Positions 56,701 through 64,000 of a stretch of 64,000 bases of DNA are shown here, one piece after another (position 1 is the stretch's first letter; the number at the start of each line of letters is the position of its first letter). The position numbers were made by a program, and so were the translations under genes. Under the pieces are notes generated by a model that made no database searches, was not told where the DNA came from, and saw only the letters and a program-made list of their open reading frames with translations. Source of the DNA: Thozetella sp. PMI_491 (taxonomy: Eukaryota; Ascomycota; Sordariomycetes; Chaetosphaeriales; Chaetosphaeriaceae); NCBI GenBank assembly GCA_021432635.1, contig MU270027.1, forward strand, positions 992,001 to 1,056,000, read 5' to 3'.

Positions 56701-59412
56701 GACGTCGTCAAGATTCTCAACGATCTCGTGGTTTACACGTTCAGTATTGGCAACCCCGAGGCTAAAAGTGATGATTCAGAAGCACCAAAAAAGGGCCTGA
56801 CCGCGTGCCTGAAGCCCGCAGCCAAGTACGTGATCGATAGCTTTCTGTCAACGTCTGGGACCTTGCGACTCCAACCGCTCTTGGCAACGCTGCTGGTTGT
56901 CTATCAGTTGCCAATCTCATCCCTTTATTCTCAGCGACTGCCCATCATCTCGGGACGGCTCACCACGGTTCTAAGCTTTGCGACTACCTTGCTCAAGGTT
57001 GCAGACCATTTTGCCCAAGCCGCATCCGCGGTCCAGAGCCAGCTCTTCCAAACCGCTTTCCTCGCCGCTCGGCTCTATGCTGCGGACGACTTATTCAGGC
57101 GGGCATCGTTCTACCTCCTTGAGGGCCTCGTTGAGAGTGCCGGGAAGCAAAGCAACGAGCCACCGTCCCTTCTCGGGTACCTTGGCTCTCACACTTCTCG
57201 ATCTTTTCTGCAGGTCGTCGCAAAGCTGGACAGACCCTTTGATCGACCGCAGATGGTTGTTGGCGCTTGGAAGTTCTTTTCCTCGATCCTCAGGAATCGA
57301 CAACCCTGGATGGCGAACTGCCTCTTGACTGGCAAGACTCCTCGTGAAGCCCTGGCGAGCGACAACAAGGCACTTCGCACGCCCTCGTCAGATTCGGTGC
57401 TCTCGGCCGCGATATCAAGGCTACAGTCGATCAAGAGCATATCGAGCCTGGAGATAATGGCCCTTTTGGACTTTTTAACTTCGGCACAGAACTTTTGGCC
57501 TTGGACTGTTCTAGTGACACAGAAACAGGAGACGGCCAAATACCTCGACGCTCTCCGTAGCTATGTTCGTGATCTGAAATCGCCATCCATCGTCGCGAAG
57601 ACGGATGCCAAAGAGGCTTGCTACCAGGCGCGGATCGCAGCCTATATTGCCGAGACGTTTGCCATGCAGATCTACCACGACCGGAAGATGGCGCAGGACA
57701 GGTCATTTGCGAAGGATGTGGTCAATGACCTCGACTATTATCTTCGCAACGCAGTCGAGGCTACGGGCTACAATGCCTCGCTCCACGTCAACTTCACAAG
57801 GAACTTCAGCAGCCAATACCCTGGGTGCTCCCTTGATGACTTCCGCAGAACCGTTCTCTTCCCGAGGGATCTCGGCCCGCAGTACTACTATGCTCTAGAT
57901 TTCGCCGACACAATGCTCGCCTTTGACGCAGGCTGGATTGGCAAGCGGCAGAATGGATTCAGGCACGAAATGGAGACAGCGAACGTTAACCTCTCCCTTG
58001 TTGAGGCGCAAATCGTATGAACATGCTTGATCGCTTCGCTGCTAGGCTATGTTGCTAACACAAAATAGACGCTTTATCGTGCCTGGGAGTACTTGCTTCT
58101 GGAGCTGAGCCTGTGCCTTCTTCCGCAACACCAAGCAATTGCGCGACCCATGCTGCAGGTGGCGAAGCAGTGCCTAGAGGCGAACCAGGGGCAGCAGGCC
58201 CCGGAAACGATCTTCGTCAGGTTGACCCATTCACGGGCAAACCTGTCCCTGACGCTCTTGCAACGGCTCGCTGAGTTCTCGATGCTGCCAAAGGACACAT
58301 CCCAGCTGCTCGGTACCTTTTCTGCGACCTTGTATAGCGTCGAGAACCCCTATGGCGCCGACAACATCGCCTACTACCGCACGCTGCTCCGGATTCTCTT
58401 TGTCGCCCTACGAGGGTCGAATCACTCTACCAATTCCACACCGGCCGCGTCGGGCAAGGCCACTGAGAGCTCTGCTACCTTAATTCAACTCGTCCTGGGA
58501 ATCCTCGACCGCATTGTAGCCCAGGGATTCCGGACTCTGGTGACCTTGGTCCATGAGGCAAGCTCCCCGACAACGCCCGAGGATATTGCCCTCGTCACTG
58601 CTATATTGCAGGCATGCCTAGCCATTCCCGGAGTAGAGCAGTGCGAAACCCAGATCCTCAACATCATGGCGGCCTACGATGTATCTCACGTGGCTACCTC
58701 GCTGTTCTCCTGGGCAGACAAGCTCGCTGACAAGGGCGATCCTGTCTACGGTGAGCTGTCCATCCTCTTCCTCCTCGAGCTATCCGCACTGCCAGGAGTG
58801 GCGGAACAGCTCGCGTGTGATGGCCTTCTGAGTCGAATAACATCCGCCAACATAACTGACTTCATGCGCCGAGGCAACGTCTCCCCCTTTGCCGACAACG
58901 CCGGCGCTGCACGCTGCTATGGCATATGGGCCAAGGGACTTCTCCCGCTTCTGCTGAATCTTCTACAAGCCCTGGGGGCCACGGTCGCACCAGAGATTGC
59001 CTATGTGCTCTCCCAGTTCCCCAATCTACTCCAGTCGAGCGTGGACCGCTTCGAGACGCCCGGCCTGAGTCGGACCTTGTCGCGTGAGACACCGCAGTTC
59101 ATCACGTTGATCGCTGTCTCCGAACTCCACTCTCTCGCTCTCCTCACCCGTGTGCTTGCGGCGCTGAGAACGAACAACAGTCGTGACATCCCCGACATCG
59201 AGTGGGAGGCTGGCTCGTTGCTGGAGAACGTCGACTACTGGCTCACTTCACGCAAGGTGCTTCGGGAGCGTCTTCTACCGCTCGGAACTAGGGAATCTGA
59301 CTGGAGAGCTACCAAGGCGAGCGAAGGAAGTGGCTGCGAGAATAAGTTAGAGGAGAAGGTGGTCTCTCAGCTTCTCGCGGTGAGAGACGTGCTAGACAAC
59401 GAAGCGGAGTAG
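53742..59412 (+). CDS. Nucleoporin NUP188
   Basis: Four exons (53742-53812, 53871-54825, 54880-58014, 58069-59412) give 1834 aa, the size of filamentous-fungal Nup188. The spliced start (ASLTDRTYFPPLEECLAGQN, then IVLSWKLVAA) is the conserved Nup188 N-terminus. The rest is an alpha-helical solenoid with conserved segments such as ILATYLSERRHFMCSVDKLL, CFQFLHAALPICPGRVWSYM, ETANVNLSLVEAQ and GAARCYGIWAKGLLPLLLN. Nup188 is a large scaffold of the inner ring of the nuclear pore complex. The second intron (54826-54879) is 54 bp, a multiple of three and stop-free; removing it restores EPLQG-AHDLIAELVLP, matching the solenoid pattern, so I splice it. Nup192 is a paralogous alternative, but the N-terminus favours Nup188. 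Confidence 0.95.
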
Positions 59413-60029
59413 ACAGACGAAGCAGCGAGCAAGGGGGAAGGTATGTGCGAACAAAACATGCAAAAGGAGAGCTTGGTTGCATTGATGGGACACTTCAACC
59501 GGCGTTGTGGGATCTCTAGAGGCTTTAAGCAAGAATCTTACATGGCGCAGAAGGGGCCAAGTAGGGCAACCGAGGGAGGGATGGTGTTGGATATGTAAAA
59601 GAATAAACGTCATGTACAAACACTTTCAGCCCATGCCCTGGGCAGCTTTATCACGCAGTCACCACGGCACAGTATGGAAGCATGTCCTTGTGGGTTGTTT
59701 TTTTAGGCATTCCCTGCCAGCCTTTCCAAAACCAGATGCTCTATGAGTCGTTGATGTAGTCTACATGCGTGTCCCTAATCTCAAGCACAGAACCACCTAC
59801 GCGAGGAATCGAGCGTCCTCCCAGGTTCCGTTCCGGAGCATCCACACCAGGGAACCCTCTTGTTCGCTCTCTCGTGGGGGTTCGTCAATTCGTAGGGTAT
59901 TTTGGAGGCGGGTGTTGTACAGTGGTAGAGGTGCGAAGGGAGGTTTTCTTTTGGTACAATGGAGATATAGCACCCGAGCGGAAGCGCGAGAGCCCATGGC
60001 GCGCAGGGCTCTCTCCCGGATCGCGCGGC
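59413..60029. other. Convergent intergenic region NUP188 / TIM9
   Basis: 617 bp between two stop codons. Short frames only; it should contain both 3' UTRs. Confidence 0.5.
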
Positions 60030-60465
60030 TTAGCGGCCGTTCTGCATCTGGTTGTTCATTACGGCGGTGAGCTCGGCAAAGCGCTCGCCCAGGCGTGTGT
60101 TGGTCGCCATCGTCTTGAGCACGCAACGGTTCAGGCAGCCCGACTCGGCACCAGAGATTGACTTGGAGGTGAAGTCGTTGACGCACGACGTGAAGCAGTT
60201 GTCAATCATGTTACCGAAGATCTAGAGGAAGACGCGGGTTAGCTGCTTTGGTCCTGGCTGGTGCCTGGAACAAATCGAGGCGGAAAACCTAGAGCAAGCA
60301 GGACGTACGTTCATGAACTCCTTGACCTGACGCTTCTGCAGGCGCGTCTCAAGCTCGCGTTGCTCGGCAGCAGTAAGTCTAATGGTCAATTCATCGTTAG
60401 CATCTTTCGCGACCGAGACGAAATCCAGCCACATGTCAGGGATTGCAGGAATCATACCCGTCCAT
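60030..60465 (-). CDS. TIM9, small mitochondrial import chaperone
   Basis: Three exons (60465-60458, 60378-60309, 60221-60030) give 89 aa. The first coding exon is only 8 nt (Met-Asp-Gly); splicing yields MDGLTAAEQRELETRLQKRQ, the expected Tim9 start. The twin CX3C motif is present: Cys35/Cys39 and Cys55/Cys59, 15 residues apart, in a helical hairpin. Tim9 forms a hexamer with Tim10 in the intermembrane space that escorts hydrophobic carrier proteins and beta-barrel precursors; it is oxidised by the Mia40 system. Length is normal. It is convergent with NUP188. Confidence 0.97.
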
Positions 60466-61875
60466 TATGGCGATTGATGAATGCCGGAATTGGTGTGTGG
60501 GTTGATGTTATCGATCAAGTAAACTGCTCACGAGATGGTTGCGCTCTGCAGCTGTCAATTATCACCGGTCGACTTTTTCTGGGTTGGTCTCCGGGGCAGA
60601 GATTGCTAGCCTGGCCGGTGATGTCAAAGCTCCTGAGAAGAACTACCAAGCCAAGTGTTTACGTAAGACTCAGGATGGGGTCACGTGGCCGTCTGCAAGG
60701 CTTGTGGCAGACACAGTGCGCAAATCCCCCCTCCCCAAGCCTGCGTTTGTGTTGGTTCTATCTGGTCTCATTATACCCGGCCTTGCCTGCCTCGGAAGGA
60801 CCAAGATGGGCTGGAATGTGGACTGCAGCGGTGTATGGAGTAATATCGAAGCAAGCGGGATCGCTTCCGGCTTCCGTGGTCGTGACCTGATACCTCAGAA
60901 TGCCAGAATGGCCTTGGCAGGACCCTGGATATTTGTGACCGTGCGAGCTTGTAAAACCTGGAATGATGTCCAAGCAGGGGGTCGACCTCTTACAGTCGTT
61001 CGGACGTGGTACCTGTGTACATAGAACATTGTTTTGTTTGTTGGTCCTTTAAGCCACGCCCTCCTGGCAATGCCTCCGTCTACCACGCATGTCCTTGTCG
61101 CCCTGCGACTGACAAACTAAAGAGAGAAGAGTTTGATCGCTTGTATACGTAGGCGTTGCTGAATGCCACGGCGGCTTCTTCCTTCGTCGACTGGTGCCTT
61201 TTGCGCGCCACGAACCTGCTTTCTCCTAGCCTACCAGCGTTTTACGTCTACACATCCATGCCCCGAGATCCGCAAGCTTACATCTTCCCGTATTTGCCGA
61301 ACGGGTTATTTATCAGCTCTGCATGTCTATATCTCTCGGGAGGCCAGCTCCAGCGTCTTCTGGTCGTTCACCAACAGAGAGTTTGCCGAGGCGGGATTCG
61401 CCATGCAACTAACTGACTGCATGCACTAGCAATGCCTTGGCAGGCGTCAAGGGGATCATCGGGCCCTCAGAGTATCGCACACTCGTGCAACCAAGTCCGC
61501 ACATTGCCACCCGAGGCTACTGGCTGCTGGGCCAGTTCGCAGTTCCTACCAAGCAGCTTATTTTTGGGCGACCCGGCTTCTCGTTTGGTCCTTTCCGATT
61601 GCAAGCCATCCAAGGGGGCGATGTTTGCACTCGTGACTTTCAGTCTTGACTTGGATATGGCCTATAGAAGCCACAAACAGTGTTCAGAAATAGCCTTATG
61701 TGAATCTCAGGTCAGAGGTCAAGCCGGGCCCGTGACGCCATCGATAAGCTAGGCTGTAACTTTGGAGGGGCTGGGGGCATTTATAGGACCTCGATATGCA
61801 TGGCCTCGTATCCGATCTGCTACGACTTCCCCGGACTGTTGTCGAGAGCGTCAAGGATGCCCGTTGCCTTATACC

Positions 61876-61893
61876 GGGGGGGGGGGGGGGGGG
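61876..61893. repeat. G18 homopolymer
   Basis: Eighteen consecutive G residues in intergenic sequence, one of eight C/G tracts of 10 or more in this window. Confidence 0.9.
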
Positions 61894-63729
61894 AGTATGG
61901 AAACCTGCCAATAGATCAAGAATAACCACTAGAAGATCGGCAGGGATTGAGCCCATCCTTGTCGGCAGGTCCCGACCAGTAAAGACAGTACCAGCCAGGG
62001 AAGGCGGCGATCTGTCTCCTCACCACGGCATCCCTACCGATCAGGTTGTTCTATCACCTGCACCTTGTCTGACAGCAAGAGGGGTGGCGGAAAAGCCTCA
62101 ACACCTACCGACCAAGCCAAGTCTTGTTCTGCCAAAGATGACTGAGACAGATTAAACTTTCGCCCCTGCGCCTCCCGCAAATGCATCCCAATTACGGACT
62201 GGGTAACCTCGAGCAGCCGCTGCAGGCTCCCTAGGGGAAAGTTCCCTTTCATGTCTTTTGCCCCCCTTTGCGTCCACGATCGCAGCCTTAAGGGTCTGGT
62301 TACCTAGCCTTATTCGCACGCTGTGTGGCACTGAGAGGAGAAGAGGAGGGTACTAGGGTCGGAGCAGTTCATGCGCCAGGCCTCCAAGAGATCCTAGATC
62401 AGCGCCTTTGGTCGGACCCCTACAGGTATAGACTACTGTGCGCCAAGTCCCAAAACGCGAGTACGGTGCTGGACCTACATCTGTCGGGGCGAGTATTGGC
62501 CACTCTTATCTTATCCTTGGTTAAAGCATGAACCAGGCTTCGGAGCTCAACCACGCAGCTGGGCAGCAACTGCAACCCGAGGGAGGGGAATGACGAGGCT
62601 GTGTTCTCAAAACTTGCTTCTGGCTTCCAGCCTCTTACTTCCGCCCCACGCGGAGAGGGGCGTGGAAGGCAAGCTGCCCGCCCCAAGCTGCATGACCTCA
62701 AAAATGCTATATTTGGAAAAGGATTTGCGTAGCCTGGTTCTTAGGACCGCCCAGGCGGCAGGAACCCGGGAGGGGAGAGATTTTTTATTTTTTTTCCAGC
62801 ATGCTCGAATGATCGCGTGCCTACTTCCGCTGGGAGCGACGTGCTCGGTTCCAGGGGATGCGGCGAGGCGGATTCAGATAGGATCACGGGATAGACAGCC
62901 GGGGCTCTCGGCTGCTGCTCTGGCTTGCCTGGTTGGCGGTCGCTTGGCGTCGTCTGTCGCCGCCGGCTAAGGTACATGCTGTACAGAAGCATTAATGGAG
63001 TGTACCCAGCTGGCTGGATAGATAGTATTAGTTGGTATGTGCGGTTCAAGGAATCGGTCAGTGTCGGCAAAGCGTCGTAATTTGGGATGCTGCAGAACAA
63101 CGTCATCCCACTGAGCCCGCCGGCACCCACGAGTTCCCGTGGCCGCTGTCAGGTGGGAGGAAGCACGGTGCCCACCCCGATGGCACATCGGTATGCCCTC
63201 CATGTCTGGCCATGGGGGAAGAGCGGGAGAGGAGCAGGTGGCTAGGAGGGAGGTACCCCTTCGTACAGTCGTGCCGTATAGGCCATCCCCCGTGCGATTG
63301 CGGCTTACCGGGACTTCTCGCCAGCTCCGCTAGATCGTACTGCCGGCCACTTATTTATGTAGCAGCGCAGGGTATTAGCAATGTAGCAGGAGTGCTGCCC
63401 TCGCCTCTACGGCCCGTGTTTAGAGTTGCATCCTCGAGTCATTCTTGGTTTTGGTGACAAAGGGTCCAGCAGGGCAAGGGCCCCTCCCCTGGCGCGCCAG
63501 GGCTTCAAGATCTAAGGGTTATGTACGTACATACCTAATAACTAGGGCGGCTGGGTGCAGGGCAACGCCGGCAACTGGACAAACCACACAAAGGCAGGCT
63601 TGATTGCCGATCCTAGGGATACATAGTAAGAGGAGTAGAGAAAAATATACCCAAAATCGAGAGAACCAGGCATTATCGGTTCTGGGTATCCAAGGGTGCC
63701 TGCAGCCCGTTTGCTCAGCCCTGTACAGT

Positions 63730-64000
63730 CCTCTAGGATTGTAAAAGTTAGCGTACATATCACTATCATTTGTACGTAAGATATACAAGTGTCTTTACAT
63801 AGAAATTAAAGGCATAATGTACCTCGTCCCACATTTCTTACAGGGTTTATACAAGGTTCTTAACATTACTAGGTTAAACGTGAAGAAAACAGATGATAAA
63901 AGTTGGAAAATAACAACGAAATATATCTATAAGAGCTTTGAAACTTTTTTTAAAGATATCTTGTGCTAATTTTATTCTATGTTTTGCGGTAGTTTTTAAG
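63730..64000. other. AT-rich boundary
   Basis: The last ~270 bp are about 65-70% A+T, against a GC-rich background, with many TA/AA steps. No ORF or repeat unit is visible. This may be the edge of an AT-rich (possibly RIP-mutated) block continuing beyond the window. Confidence 0.55.

Larger units (their letters stand above)
60466..64000. other. Right-edge region without a recognised gene
   Basis: About 3.5 kb. All frames are short and lack recognisable domains. Features seen: a G18 run (61876-61893), a 16-bp palindrome CCCTGGCGCGCCAGGG (63487-63502), and a sharp shift to AT-rich sequence from about 63730 to the window end. Confidence 0.5.

Noticed and set aside
37551-60465. The dense gene block as a metabolic or defence gene cluster
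   Set aside because: The genes belong to unrelated core pathways and lie in alternating orientations; nothing suggests joint function.
63487-63502. 16-bp palindrome CCCTGGCGCGCCAGGG as a regulatory site or element end
   Set aside because: Isolated in gene-free sequence with no partner copy; no known function can be assigned.

Overview
The window is a stretch of nuclear DNA from a filamentous ascomycete (Pezizomycotina, most likely a sordariomycete). The evidence is many short GT-AG introns of about 50-100 bp, about 55-57% GC in the genes, single-copy housekeeping genes with fungal architecture (trifunctional trpC, NUP188, YAK1 with a Q/P-rich N-terminus) and fungus-restricted families (C6 zinc-cluster regulator, WSC repeats, DUF7702-type 7-TM protein). 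No rRNA, tRNA, CRISPR or intact transposon was recognised. I rebuilt exon structures by hand; splice sites are quoted only where donor, acceptor and reading phase all agree.

Layout. 1-10.5 kb is sparse: a two-PH-domain protein (minus), an APH-type phosphotransferase (plus), a four-helix Fig1/claudin-like membrane protein (plus) and a probable Mediator subunit (minus). 13-25 kb holds gene-expression genes: a PUB1/TIA-1 RNA-binding protein, YAK1 kinase and a small RRM/RG-rich protein. 25-34 kb holds KTI12 (Elongator/tRNA modification), a 7-TM DUF7702-like protein and a secreted protein with four WSC domains and a long repetitive Ser/Thr/Asp/Ala linker. 33.7-37.5 kb is gene-poor and contains a 120-N assembly gap flanked by poly-C.

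37.5-60.5 kb is gene-dense, mostly alternating convergent and divergent pairs: C6 transcription factor, U-box cyclophilin PPIL2/cyp8, PTM1/GPR107-type Golgi 7-TM protein, mitochondrial NDUFAF7, USE1-type SNARE, a BRCT protein, trpC, NUP188 and TIM9. These are unrelated core functions (tryptophan synthesis, nuclear pore, mitochondrial import and complex I assembly, ER retrieval, splicing-associated ubiquitin ligase), so the layout reads as an ordinary housekeeping block and not a functional cluster. 60.5-64 kb has no recognisable gene and becomes abruptly AT-rich in the last ~270 bp.

I found no new defence, biosynthetic or mobile system. The most interesting items are the WSC dumbbell protein with a 72-nt higher-order repeat, a near-perfect 14-bp hairpin downstream of PUB1, an excess of poly-C/poly-G tracts (one 49 bp before the YAK1 start, two bordering the assembly gap), a repeated intergenic 9-mer, and tiny 6- and 8-nt first coding exons in KTI12 and TIM9.
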